From: CAZESH01 sp964514665 | GTDB lineage: Bacteria > Bacillota > Bacilli > Paenibacillales > KCTC-25726 | DNA length: 25,165 bases | Reading direction: 5' to 3' | Assembly (NCBI GenBank): GCA_964514665.1 | Contig: CAZESH010000025.1 | Coordinates: 1-25,165, forward strand | In this document: positions 15,980 through 23,121 of the stretch, piece by piece | How the letters are laid out: each line of letters starts with the position of its first letter | How positions within the stretch are numbered: position 1 is the first letter of the stretch | Translations under genes and position numbers: made by a program | The notes under the pieces: generated by a model | The model's database searches: none | Seen by the model: the letters and a program-made list of their open reading frames with translations, nothing else | Told to the model about the DNA's origin: nothing

Positions 15980-16032
15980 AACCGAACCAAGTGCCAAGCC
16001 GGGCAACCATAGTCAATCGTGCCATGCTTATA

Positions 16033-16061
16033 ATAATAGTGGATAGCGGAAAATTTGTGAA
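16033..16061 (-). promoter_or_regulatory. Candidate promoter of the GT-C/GT2/GtrA operon
   Basis: Read on the minus strand, TTCACA (16061-16056), a 17-base spacer and TATTAT (16038-16033) form a sigma-A-like promoter, one mismatch from consensus in each box. It implies a leader of about 340 bases that would contain the structured element. Confidence 0.42.
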
Positions 16062-16071
16062 TCATTTTCCT

Positions 16072-16785
16072 TTATTCCCGCACCCCCGAGTTCTTCAGCA
16101 CCTTCTCCACCTTTTGCAGATGGTTCAGCATCGTTTCCGAAGCTGCCGCGGGGTCGCCGCGGCGGATTGCCTTGACGATGGAGGAATGCTCCTCCAGCAG
16201 TCTTTGCGCTGAAGCGCGCTCGCCGTAAAACCACAATGCGCGGGAGCTTTTGATTGAATCGTGAAGTCTTGCGGAGAGGGTTTTCATCATCTCCAGCAGC
16301 ACAAGGTTGCGGGCGATTTCGGCAACCTTGAGATGAAACTGCACGTCAAGCTGCTCGCTGCGCGCATCGTCGCGCAGATGCAGAAGCATATCGTCAATTA
16401 TCGCTTCCAGATCGCGCAGATCGGATTCGCTGCATTTTTCGGCAGCCAGCGCGGCGCAGCCGGTCTCCAATATTTTCCGCACCTCAAGCAGCTCGAGCAG
16501 CGAGTCGGCTTGCGACAAAGCGTCTCCGAGCGGGGCGGGGGAGGCCTGCGGCAGCTCGGTGCTGACGAAGGTGCCGCCGCCTTGCTTGATCTGCACCCAG
16601 CCCATTGCCTTTAATGCGCTCAGGGCCTCGCGTACAGTCGAACGTCCAACCGCGAAGCGCTTGGACAGCTCCACCACCGATTCCAGACGCTCGCCCGGCA
16701 TGAATTGTCCCGATTCGATTTTTTCCTTGATTTGCTGCATCACGATTTCATAATTTTTTTTCGAATTTATCGGATCAAAGCTCAT
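16072..16785 (-). CDS. GntR-family transcriptional regulator, FadR subfamily (GlcC/LldR-like)
   Basis: This is a repressor or activator with an N-terminal winged helix (residues ~10-76; ELSKRFAVGRSTVREAL contains the recognition helix) and a C-terminal FCD ligand domain (~95-230). The usual metal-ligand set of FCD domains is visible: D147 and H151 in LDVQFHLKV, H200, and H222 in NHLQK. The length, 237 residues, is typical. GGAGG precedes ATG 16785 by about eight bases. It is divergent from glcD-glcF across a 110-base region with perfect palindromes, so it most likely controls those genes and itself in response to a hydroxy acid such as glycolate or lactate. The effector is inferred from context only. 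Confidence 0.92.
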   Translation of the reverse strand: MSFDPINSKKNYEIVMQQIKEKIESGQFMPGERLESVVELSKRFAVGRSTVREALSALKAMGWVQIKQGGGTFVSTELPQASPAPLGDALSQADSLLELLEVRKILETGCAALAAEKCSESDLRDLEAIIDDMLLHLRDDARSEQLDVQFHLKVAEIARNLVLLEMMKTLSARLHDSIKSSRALWFYGERASAQRLLEEHSSIVKAIRRGDPAAASETMLNHLQKVEKVLKNSGVRE

Positions 16786-16803
16786 TTTTGTTTCCTCCGT
16801 CTC

Positions 16804-16832
16804 TATACACTACTAGTAGTCTATTATATAAT
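16804..16832 (+). promoter_or_regulatory. Candidate glcDF promoter
   Basis: TATACA (16804-16809), a 17-base spacer and a perfect TATAAT (16827-16832). The -10 lies in a 14-bp palindrome (16821-16834), so a TATAAT is also present on the minus strand for the divergent regulator gene. Confidence 0.5.
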
Positions 16833-16854
16833 AGATTTCAAGTCATCAGATGAC
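16809..16854. promoter_or_regulatory. Cluster of three perfect palindromes, probable FadR-type operator region
   Basis: ACTACTAGTAGT (16809-16820), CTATTATATAATAG (16821-16834) and GTCATCAGATGAC (16842-16854) are each perfect palindromes. The third lies just past the expected transcription start of glcDF, where a repressor would block RNA polymerase, and it is the best operator candidate. The middle one includes the -10 box. Confidence 0.55.
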
Positions 16855-16895
16855 CTGATTAATATTATTTTATCGATAACGGAGGTTTAACGACA

Positions 16896-18311
16896 ATGCT
16901 GGAGCAATCCATTCGCAGAAAACTGCTGGAAATTGTCGGCGACGGCTATTTTCGCGATGATAATGAAGCGCTCGTGTCCCATTCTTACGATGCTACACCG
17001 ATGCTTCAAGCGCTGCCCGACGGCGTTGTTTATCCAGACTCTACCGAGGATGTCAGCAGGATTATGCAGGTTTGCAGCGAGCATCGCATCCCGGTCGTCA
17101 GCAGGGGAGCGGGAACCAACCTGAGCGGGGGAACGGTGCCCTCCGAGGGGGGGCTTGTGCTTGTGATGAACCGCATGAACCGGCTGTTGGAGATTGACCG
17201 CGACAACCTGATTGCGGTCGTTCAGCCGGGCTTGAATACGAAAGCCTTCATCACCGAGGTGGAAAGTCTTGGCTTGTTTTACCCCCCCGATCCGAGCAGC
17301 ATGGCGATTTCCTCGCTCGGCGGCAATATCGCGGAGTGCTCCGGAGGCTTGCGCGGATTGAAATACGGCACGACCAAGGATTATGTGATCGGACTGACGG
17401 CGGTTTTGCCTTCGGGTGAAATCATCCGCACCGGCGGAAAGCTGATGAAGGATGTGGCCGGCTACGATCTGACCAAGCTGCTGGTCGGCTCGGAAGGTAC
17501 GCTCGCCGTGATTACCGAAGCGATTCTGAAGCTGATTCCGGCTCCCCGCTATAAGAAAACCATGCTTGCAATGTACACGGATCTGTATGCCGCGGCGCGT
17601 TCGGTTTCGAAAATCATCGAGCAGCGGATCATTCCCGCGACGCTGGAATTTATGGATAATGCAACGATTCGCGTGGTCGAGGATTTTGCCCGCATCGGCC
17701 TTCCCGTACATATGGAAGCGGTGCTGCTGATCGAGCAGGACGGCGATGAGCAGATCGTCGAGCGCGATATGAAGCTGATTGCGCAAATTTGCGCGCAGGA
17801 AGGCGCGGCCCAGGTCAAGGTAGCCGCCGATACTCAGGAGGGGCTGCAGCTGATGACAGCCAGGAGAAGCGCTCTGACCGCACTTTCCCGCATCCGTCCG
17901 ACGACGATTCTCGAGGACGCCACCGTACCCCGCTCGCAAATCGCCGAGATGGTGCTGGAAATCAATCAAATCGCGCGTAAATACGGGCTGCAGATCAGCA
18001 CCTTCGGCCATGCCGGGGACGGCAATCTGCATCCGACCTGCACGACGGATGCAAGAAATCATGAGGAAATCGAGAGGGTGGAAAGCGCCTTTGCGGAAAT
18101 CTTCGCGGCGGCGATCCGCTTGGGCGGCACGATTACCGGAGAGCATGGCGTAGGAGAGGTCAAGGCACCATACCTGGAATGGAAGGTCGGAAAAGCCGGG
18201 ATCGATGTAATGAAGGGAATCAAGCTGGCCTTTGATCCGCTGGGCATCCTCAATCCGGGAAAAATGTTCGCCAAGGAATCCAGACGCAGGCTGGTGATTC
18301 ATCATGACTGA
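16896..18311 (+). CDS. glcD: FAD-binding glycolate/2-hydroxyacid oxidase subunit
   Basis: This flavoprotein oxidises glycolate (or D-lactate) to the 2-oxo acid and passes electrons to the iron-sulfur subunit encoded next. The 471-residue protein has the PCMH-type FAD loop RGAGTNLSGG (70-79), a second FAD contact region SSLGGNIAECSGG, and the C-terminal FAD-linked oxidase motifs GHAGDGNLHP and TGEHGVGEVK. Length and motifs match GlcD-type proteins such as B. subtilis YsfC. GGAGG lies ten bases before ATG 16896. It overlaps glcF by eight bases. Substrate choice between glycolate and D-lactate cannot be settled by motif. Confidence 0.92.
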   Translation: MLEQSIRRKLLEIVGDGYFRDDNEALVSHSYDATPMLQALPDGVVYPDSTEDVSRIMQVCSEHRIPVVSRGAGTNLSGGTVPSEGGLVLVMNRMNRLLEIDRDNLIAVVQPGLNTKAFITEVESLGLFYPPDPSSMAISSLGGNIAECSGGLRGLKYGTTKDYVIGLTAVLPSGEIIRTGGKLMKDVAGYDLTKLLVGSEGTLAVITEAILKLIPAPRYKKTMLAMYTDLYAAARSVSKIIEQRIIPATLEFMDNATIRVVEDFARIGLPVHMEAVLLIEQDGDEQIVERDMKLIAQICAQEGAAQVKVAADTQEGLQLMTARRSALTALSRIRPTTILEDATVPRSQIAEMVLEINQIARKYGLQISTFGHAGDGNLHPTCTTDARNHEEIERVESAFAEIFAAAIRLGGTITGEHGVGEVKAPYLEWKVGKAGIDVMKGIKLAFDPLGILNPGKMFAKESRRRLVIHHD

Positions 18312-19662
18312 AGCTGTACAAAGCCCCGCGAAGGAAAAGAACAAAACGAATCCTTTGGCGGAGAAATTGAAACTGACATTAAACTACGACGAATTGACCA
18401 ACTGCATGCGCTGCGGATTTTGCCAGCCGGCTTGTCCCACTTTTCAGGAAACCGGCATGGAAGCAGCCTCGCCGCGCGGCAGAATCGCCTTGATGAAAGC
18501 CGTTGTCGACGATTGGATGGAGCCTGACGAAAGCTTTCAGAAGCAGTTGGATCTATGCTTGGGCTGCAGGGCCTGCGAGCCTGCTTGTCCCGCGGATGTC
18601 AAGTACGGCCAGCTGCTGGAGCAGGCACGGGACGTCATCGAAGATCACAGAACGCACAGCGGAGGGGTATCTCTGGCGAGAAAGGCGGCCTTTCAGTGGG
18701 TGTTTCCCTATCAAAGCCGCCTGCAAAAGCTCGGTCGTCTGCTGCGAATCTACCAAAAATCCGGTTTGCGCAGCCTGACTCACAAGCTCGGTCTCATGCA
18801 GCTGTTTCCCAAGTCGATGCGGGAGATGGAGAAGATTTTGCCGCCGGCTTCCCCTCATGGGGTTCTGGAGCGGATGGGAAGCTTGATCCCTGCCAAAGGG
18901 GAGAAAATCGCAACCGTCGGCATGTTTCGCGGCTGCGTGATGGATGTGCTGTTTACGGAAACGAATGAAAAAACCGTAAAACTGCTAAGCGAAGCGGGCT
19001 TCGAGGTTGTGATTCCCGAAGCGCAAAACTGCTGCGGCGCCCTGCATGCGCACAGCGGCGAGCGCGAACAGGCCAAAGCTTTGGCGAGAAGCAATATTGC
19101 CGCCTTCCGTGAAGCGAATGTCGATTATATCGTTTCCAATGCCGGCGGCTGCGGTGCGCTGTTAATCGAATACGACCATTTGCTGCACGACGATCCGGCA
19201 TACGCAGGCGATGCGGTGTGGTTCGCATCGCGCGTGATGGATGTAAGCCGACTGCTGCTGGAAAAAGGAAGATTGCCGCTTTTTGCCGACCCAAGCGGAG
19301 AACCGGTCACCGTTTCCTATCAGGATTCCTGTCATTTGCGCAATGTGATGAAATCGGGAAGCGCGCCGCGCAGCTTGATTCAGTCGGTGGAAAACGTTGA
19401 TTTTGTAGAGCTGAAAGATGCGGATAAATGCTGCGGCTCTGCAGGCATCTATAATTTGACGCAGCGGCAAATGGCCGGAGATATTCTCGAGCACAAGATG
19501 GTCCATGTGAAGAACACGCAGGCCGCGATTTTGCTGCACAGCAACCCCGGCTGTCTGCTGCAGATGAAGAACGGCATCGAGAAGCACGGCATGTCGGGGC
19601 AGATGCAGGCGCAGCATGTGGTCGACTTTTTATATGCGCGAATCAAACGGGATGCGGAATAA
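18304..19662 (+). CDS. glcF: Glycolate oxidase iron-sulfur subunit
   Basis: This is the electron-transfer partner of GlcD at the membrane face. The 452-residue protein has two ferredoxin-type 4Fe-4S clusters: C34, C37, C40 and C44 in NCMRCGFCQPACP, and C85, C88, C91 and C95 in CLGCRACEPACP. Two cysteine-rich CCG domains follow, seen in GCVMDVLF...NCCGALHAHSG and SCHLRN...KCCGSAGIYN, and a late CCG-type remnant NPGCLLQMKNG. The ATG at 18304 lies inside the end of glcD, so translation is coupled. This matches the YsfD/GlcF family. Confidence 0.93.
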   Translation: MTEAVQSPAKEKNKTNPLAEKLKLTLNYDELTNCMRCGFCQPACPTFQETGMEAASPRGRIALMKAVVDDWMEPDESFQKQLDLCLGCRACEPACPADVKYGQLLEQARDVIEDHRTHSGGVSLARKAAFQWVFPYQSRLQKLGRLLRIYQKSGLRSLTHKLGLMQLFPKSMREMEKILPPASPHGVLERMGSLIPAKGEKIATVGMFRGCVMDVLFTETNEKTVKLLSEAGFEVVIPEAQNCCGALHAHSGEREQAKALARSNIAAFREANVDYIVSNAGGCGALLIEYDHLLHDDPAYAGDAVWFASRVMDVSRLLLEKGRLPLFADPSGEPVTVSYQDSCHLRNVMKSGSAPRSLIQSVENVDFVELKDADKCCGSAGIYNLTQRQMAGDILEHKMVHVKNTQAAILLHSNPGCLLQMKNGIEKHGMSGQMQAQHVVDFLYARIKRDAE

Positions 19663-19682
19663 AAAATGGGCTTGAAAGGTGA

Positions 19683-19922
19683 AATCCCCCACAGTATTGG
19701 GGATTAGAGGTTGGAGACAAAGTGCTGAGCGGTTCGGGAGACGCAATGCCGAAAACCGGAATTGCAGGCAGGAGTTTGTTCGACGATAGTAAAACGGGAA
19801 TATTTATTCCGGTGATGATGGAAACTCAAACCCAAAGTTGTCGCGAATGATCCACTTATGCCTGCATGCCCTGTTTTCAATCTGAAATCCCCATCGAAAA
19901 AAAACGATGGGGACTTATTTTT
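19683..19922 (+). ncRNA. Candidate structured RNA with terminator, class unknown
   Basis: Nested helices can be drawn by eye: TGGGGATT (19698-19705) with AATCCCCA (19886-19893); inside it TGCAGGCA (19763-19770) with TGCCTGCA (19859-19866); inside that GAGTTT (19772-19777) with AAACTC (19822-19827); and inside that ACGGGAAT (19794-19801) with ATTCCGGT (19806-19813, one mismatch). The outer 3' strand is also the 5' arm of a terminator (19889-19912). The outer 5' strand can instead pair with AATCCCC (19683-19689). Such mutually exclusive pairings are typical of riboswitches and attenuators. It starts 20 bases after glcF, and the next gene is 440 bases beyond the terminator, so it may be a standalone or 3'-UTR RNA. 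No known class was recognised. Confidence 0.5.
19889..19920 (+). terminator. Rho-independent terminator of glcDF or of the structured RNA
   Basis: CCCCATCG (19889-19896) and CGATGGGG (19905-19912) are perfect 8-bp arms around a loop of eight A residues. The following ACTTATTTTT is a slightly interrupted T tract. Confidence 0.8.
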
Positions 19923-20360
19923 ACCTATTTAAAATTTTCGTGCCATTCGGGTTATTTTTTTTCAACAAGAATAGTCAACCTCCGTCAGTTTTGAAATTAA
20001 AAAATGTTATCGAAACGGCGGTATGGCGTATATGAAGTGATCACCCCTCCCAGATAATACTAGTTTGATAGACCGATCATAGCATAAGCCGAATGCGGCT
20101 GATTAGCGGTAATTGTTTCCATGGAACGGGCTTTGTCCTTGACATATCTGCATGCTGTTGACGGTCGTGAGCCTATAGATTCTTGTCGGATTATGTCAAT
20201 AGGTTGAGAGCAGCAATTGTATTTTTGTTTTTATTGGTAAACTGTAGAAAATGGGATGAACGGGGGTTTTTCTTGCAGAGGCAGGACTATTCACTCATTT
20301 TTATGGTCCAATGCTTGTAGCGCATGATATATTAATTTAAGATCTGCTTGGAGGTGCGTC

Positions 20361-21542
20361 ATGGAAGAAATCCGTCAATTGACCAAGGAAGAATTAACGC
20401 AGGAGAGCCTGCTTTCGCAGTTTGCTTTTCAATATGAACTGAAGCCGGAAGAGCAGCAGGAAAGAGTGGAGCTTGGCCGTCCGGAGGAATTTTGGGGAGG
20501 CTTTGTCGACGGCCGGCTGGCCGCGAAGCTGAGAATCATTCCGCTGCAGATTTTTCTCCAAGGCCAGGTTTGGGCCATGGGAGGAATCGCTTCGGTTGCC
20601 ACCTGGCCGGAGCACCGCAGGCACGGGATCGTCGGCAGGCTGCTTCGGCAGGCGCTTATTGCGATGCGCAAAAATGGACAGAGCCTTTCGTTTCTGGCGC
20701 CATTTTCCTTTGCGTTTTATCGCAAATTCGGTTGGGAGACGTATGTCGACTACAAGCAGTATACGATAGAAACGGGCGGACTGCCCCGTTGGGAGCGTCC
20801 GCCCGGAAGCATCAAGCGGGTCGACAGGCAGCCGGTCTTGCTGAACGCGATTTACGAGACCTATGGTGCCCGATACAACGGCATGCTGAAAAGAGACGAA
20901 GATTGGTGGCAGAAGCGGGTGTTTGCGGGTGCCTCCGGTACAGATCAGGTCATTGTATACGAGAACGAACAGGGCAATCATCAGGGGTATTTGCGGTATA
21001 GGGTCAAAGACAGAATGATGCGGATCGATGAATTCGTGTTTTTGGACGAGCAAGCGCGTCGGGCGATTTGGCGATTTGTCAGCGACCACGACTCGATGAT
21101 TGATAAAGTGACGCTGCGCGCCCCGCTGGACGACCGTTTGTCCCAGTTGTTCGACAATCCGGGATTCCAACAGGAAATCGTACCTTATTTCATGGCGAGA
21201 ATCGTCGATGTGAAAGCTTTTATGGAGCAGTATGCGTTTATGCCGCTTGAGCAATCGTTTCAGCTTTTCATTACCGATGAGCATGCACCCTGGAACAAAG
21301 GGCTCCACTCCATCCGGATCGATGCATCGGGAAAGGCGGAGGTTCGCAAGCTGGATGTTGGAACAGCCCCGATGAACGGGGCCGTTCACATCCCGATCCA
21401 ATCGTTGACAGCACTTCTTATGGGGTATCAGAAGGCGGATTTTCTGTGGGAAACAGGAAAAATTTCCGGAAAAAAAGACGCGGTCAAACGTTTGGCCGCC
21501 TGCATTCCTGAAGGGCAGACCTATTTAACGGATTACTTTTAA
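20361..21542 (+). CDS. Eis-like GNAT N-acetyltransferase
   Basis: This 393-residue protein has the Eis-family layout: an N-terminal GNAT acetyl-CoA domain, a central second GNAT-like domain and a C-terminal SCP2-like domain. The acetyl-CoA-binding segment is SVATWPEHRRHGIVGRLL (78-95). Y120 in SFAFYRKFGWE corresponds to the general acid tyrosine of Eis. The chain ends in Phe (LTDYF), as Eis does, where the terminal carboxylate takes part in catalysis. Some relatives acetylate amines of aminoglycosides or lysines; the substrate here is unknown. GGAGG lies six bases before ATG 20361. It ends 11 bases from the convergent hydrolase-like gene, with no clear terminator between. Confidence 0.9.
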   Translation: MEEIRQLTKEELTQESLLSQFAFQYELKPEEQQERVELGRPEEFWGGFVDGRLAAKLRIIPLQIFLQGQVWAMGGIASVATWPEHRRHGIVGRLLRQALIAMRKNGQSLSFLAPFSFAFYRKFGWETYVDYKQYTIETGGLPRWERPPGSIKRVDRQPVLLNAIYETYGARYNGMLKRDEDWWQKRVFAGASGTDQVIVYENEQGNHQGYLRYRVKDRMMRIDEFVFLDEQARRAIWRFVSDHDSMIDKVTLRAPLDDRLSQLFDNPGFQQEIVPYFMARIVDVKAFMEQYAFMPLEQSFQLFITDEHAPWNKGLHSIRIDASGKAEVRKLDVGTAPMNGAVHIPIQSLTALLMGYQKADFLWETGKISGKKDAVKRLAACIPEGQTYLTDYF

Positions 21543-21553
21543 GAACGGCCAAA

Positions 21554-22126
21554 TTATCCGACGCCGAATACATCTGTAAGAAGAGACAAAACCAGCATGA
21601 TCGCCATTACGCTTCCAACCGCGATCGCCGGAATTTTACGGCCGTGCCCAGCAACAGAAACGACGCTGCGGGCGTATAAATAACCTCCCGCAATGACCAG
21701 CAGCGACTCAAGGACGATGCTGACCACCGGAAATCGCCACAAGCCGAAGCCAAGCAGCGGCAAGCCTCCGATATTGCCCGGCAATATCGGCAGGTCCCCG
21801 CGATGCACCAAAAGATCGAGCAGCCAGTGACTGAACACCGTTGCCCCGATCACCATCCCGCTGCGCTTTCCCCATCGGCGCCCTGCCAACCATGCGGCGA
21901 TCAGACTGATGATCAGAGCGCCGACAAGCGAATGCGTATAATCGGCATGAATGACGCTGCCTCCGTAAGAAACGGGAGATACGCTTACGATGGTTTCGAC
22001 TCCCGTCAAATAAAGCGGGACGAAAATCACATCAAGCAGCTGCGTGCCGAGCATCAGGGCCCACAAGGGCGTCTTCGGTTCCTGTGCTTTGACGGCTGCC
22101 GCCAACCCAAAATGTCCTGCAAACAT
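21554..22126 (-). CDS. Membrane-bound metal-dependent hydrolase-like protein (YdjM/DUF457 type)
   Basis: This 190-residue protein has several membrane helices and the conserved His/Asp pattern of the YdjM-like membrane hydrolases: H5 in MFAGHFG, D32 in QLLDVIF, D62 and H65 in ADYTHSL, and H100, D104, H108 and D111 in SHWLLDLLVHRGDLP. Catalytic activity has not been shown for most of the family. The start ATG 22126 follows the stop codon of a 30-residue membrane peptide with no gap, and AAGGAAGTGA overlaps the end of that peptide gene. It lies downstream of the TetR-type regulator on the same strand and may be part of its operon. Confidence 0.8.
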   Translation of the reverse strand: MFAGHFGLAAAVKAQEPKTPLWALMLGTQLLDVIFVPLYLTGVETIVSVSPVSYGGSVIHADYTHSLVGALIISLIAAWLAGRRWGKRSGMVIGATVFSHWLLDLLVHRGDLPILPGNIGGLPLLGFGLWRFPVVSIVLESLLVIAGGYLYARSVVSVAGHGRKIPAIAVGSVMAIMLVLSLLTDVFGVG

Positions 22127-22219
22127 TCAATTCACTTCCTTTATATTGTGATTTCGGATTCTGCTGTCCAAATAGCCGCAGACGACCGTGAAAATCAGCA
22201 TAAACAAAATAAAATTCAT
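22127..22219 (-). CDS. 30-residue single-span membrane peptide
   Basis: An open frame reads MNFILFMLIFTVVCGYLDS and ends RIRNHNIKEVN: one hydrophobic helix followed by a short basic, polar tail. AGAGGAG lies about ten bases before the ATG, a good site. The TGA stop is directly followed by the ATG of the hydrolase-like gene, so the two should be translationally coupled. It begins 28 bases after the TetR stop. Function unknown. The size and topology fit a small membrane regulator or subunit, or a leader peptide that drives translation of the next gene. Confidence 0.55.
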   Translation of the reverse strand: MNFILFMLIFTVVCGYLDSRIRNHNIKEVN

Positions 22220-22247
22220 AGGACTTGCGCTCCTCTCCACACAAGGT

Positions 22248-22829
22248 TTATAGTTTTCCGCCGTGATGAGCGGAAGGAATGCCTGCAATAAACGTATCGA
22301 TCAGCCTGCGGAAGCTTTCATCGAGATCGAGCGAAAGGCCGAATGCGCCTGCTTGCTCCAGTGCGGCAAAACCATGGAGAAGGCTGCGCAGGCCGCGGAC
22401 GGCATGCAGCGCCGCATCATCCTCCAATCCGTAGGCTTGCAGCAGCTGCAGGATCAATCCGACGATTTTTTCGGCGATCCGAATGGCTTCATCGTCTTCG
22501 GGATCCGGTGCGCGCAGCGTAGCGGCATACACGCCCGGATGAGTGCGGGCAAACGTCAGATAGGCTTTAGATAGTGCCCGCACCTTCTCATCCCCGGACC
22601 GGCCTGCGCCAGATTGAATCAATTCGGCGAACAGCATTTCGAGACCGTAGACGGCAAGCTTTTTTCTCAGTCCGTCAAGTCCGTCGATGTGGTTGTATAA
22701 AGAAGGGGAACGAATATCTAGTTTTTTGGCTAATGCGGCTAACGTTACAGCTTCCAGACCCTGCCGGTCGGCAATTTCCGCCGCTGCATGCAATACGGCC
22801 TGCAAATCAAGTCCGCTTCTTGGCGACAT
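22248..22829 (-). CDS. TetR/AcrR-family transcriptional regulator
   Basis: The 193-residue protein has an N-terminal TetR helix-turn-helix: AAEIADRQGLEAVTLAALAK, then LDIRSPSLYNHIDGLDGLRK, where SPSLYNHI is the recognition helix. The C-terminal half resembles the WHG-type ligand domain (TetR_C_33-like): AYLTFARTHPGVYAATL and RSLLHGFAALEQAGAFG are typical. It probably represses itself and perhaps neighbours through the twin palindromes just upstream. The start ATG 22829 is preceded by GGAGG inside a 12-bp palindrome that touches the start codon. Confidence 0.92.
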   Translation of the reverse strand: MSPRSGLDLQAVLHAAAEIADRQGLEAVTLAALAKKLDIRSPSLYNHIDGLDGLRKKLAVYGLEMLFAELIQSGAGRSGDEKVRALSKAYLTFARTHPGVYAATLRAPDPEDDEAIRIAEKIVGLILQLLQAYGLEDDAALHAVRGLRSLLHGFAALEQAGAFGLSLDLDESFRRLIDTFIAGIPSAHHGGKL

Positions 22830-22841
22830 GGAGGTTCCTCC
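22830..22841 (-). promoter_or_regulatory. Palindrome covering the tetR ribosome binding site
   Basis: GGAGGTTCCTCC is a perfect 12-bp palindrome. In the mRNA it can form a four-base-pair hairpin with a GAAC loop that hides the GGAGG directly next to the ATG, so it may lower tetR translation. Confidence 0.4.
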
Positions 22842-22853
22842 TTTTTTATTTTA

Positions 22854-22895
22854 AAACTAATGTGATTAGTTTAATAATAACTAATGGTATTAGTT
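22854..22895. promoter_or_regulatory. Twin TetR-type operators
   Basis: AAACTAAT-GTG-ATTAGTTT (22854-22872) and AACTAAT-GGT-ATTAGTT (22879-22895) share the core ACTAATnnnATTAGT, with centres 24 bp apart. They sit 25-66 bases upstream of tetR, and the second abuts a plus-strand TTGACA (22896-22901). Two copies of the same palindrome beside a TetR gene are good evidence for autoregulation. Confidence 0.75.
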
Positions 22896-22922
22896 TTGAC
22901 AAGGGGGATACACAACTATTTT
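22896..22922 (+). promoter_or_regulatory. Possible plus-strand promoter next to the operators
   Basis: A perfect TTGACA (22896-22901) overlaps the edge of the second operator, but the best -10, TATTTT (22917-22922), is only 15 bases away. If used, it would make a leader of about 200 bases running into the LiaI-like gene. That leader contains an 8-bp inverted repeat TTGTCTTA/TAAGACAA (22958-22965/23002-23009) that encloses smaller hairpins. Confidence 0.3.
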
Positions 22923-23052
22923 CCGCAGGAGCGTCTGAACGGGCTTCGCGAGCAGGTTTGTCTTAGCGGCAGCCGGACAGAAAATGCCCGTCCGCCGGAC
23001 TTAAGACAACCCCCGACCAAGGTCCAGTGGAAAATACCGCCTGCGGTCCATT

Positions 23053-23079
23053 TTGGAAAAAGCGGAACCGGCTTACAAT
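23053..23079 (+). promoter_or_regulatory. Possible promoter close to the psp operon
   Basis: TACAAT (23074-23079) is a good -10 about 43 bases before the LiaI-like gene. The best -35, TTGGAA (23053-23058), leaves a short 15-base spacer. No clear ECF-sigma promoter was seen. Confidence 0.28.
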
Positions 23080-23121
23080 AAAGACATCAAGCAAGGCGCA
23101 AAACGAAAGAGGGTGAAAGAC

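Larger units (their letters stand above)
15688..16071. other. Intergenic region between the FadR-type gene and the GT-C operon
   Basis: These 384 bases hold no convincing gene. They contain the minus-strand promoter candidate, the structured element at 15796-15979, and about 100 bases of ordinary leader before the GT-C ribosome binding site. Confidence 0.6.
19663..20360. other. Large intergenic region (698 bases)
   Basis: No convincing gene was found on either strand. The first third holds the candidate structured RNA and its terminator (19683-19922). The remainder contains scattered palindromes, such as TTCCATGGAA near 20118-20127 and an 8-bp inverted repeat TTGACATA/TATGTCAA (20139-20146/20192-20199). 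The leader of the acetyltransferase gene follows, but I could not place a good promoter in it. Confidence 0.6.

Noticed and set aside
15883..16065. A 60-residue minus-strand open frame in the GT-C leader
   Set aside because: It spans the structured element and the promoter candidate, lacks a ribosome binding site and has no recognisable feature.
16887..18344. A 485-codon open frame antisense to glcD
   Set aside because: It mirrors glcD almost exactly, has no recognisable domain and is explained by the GC-rich third codon positions of glcD.
19683..19922. Cobalamin riboswitch
   Set aside because: A GGGAA...GGTG arrangement is suggestive, but the order and spacing are wrong and there is no B12-box-like segment.
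22884..23081. A 65-residue plus-strand open frame before the LiaI-like gene
   Set aside because: It starts inside the second operator, has no ribosome binding site and shows no protein-like pattern.
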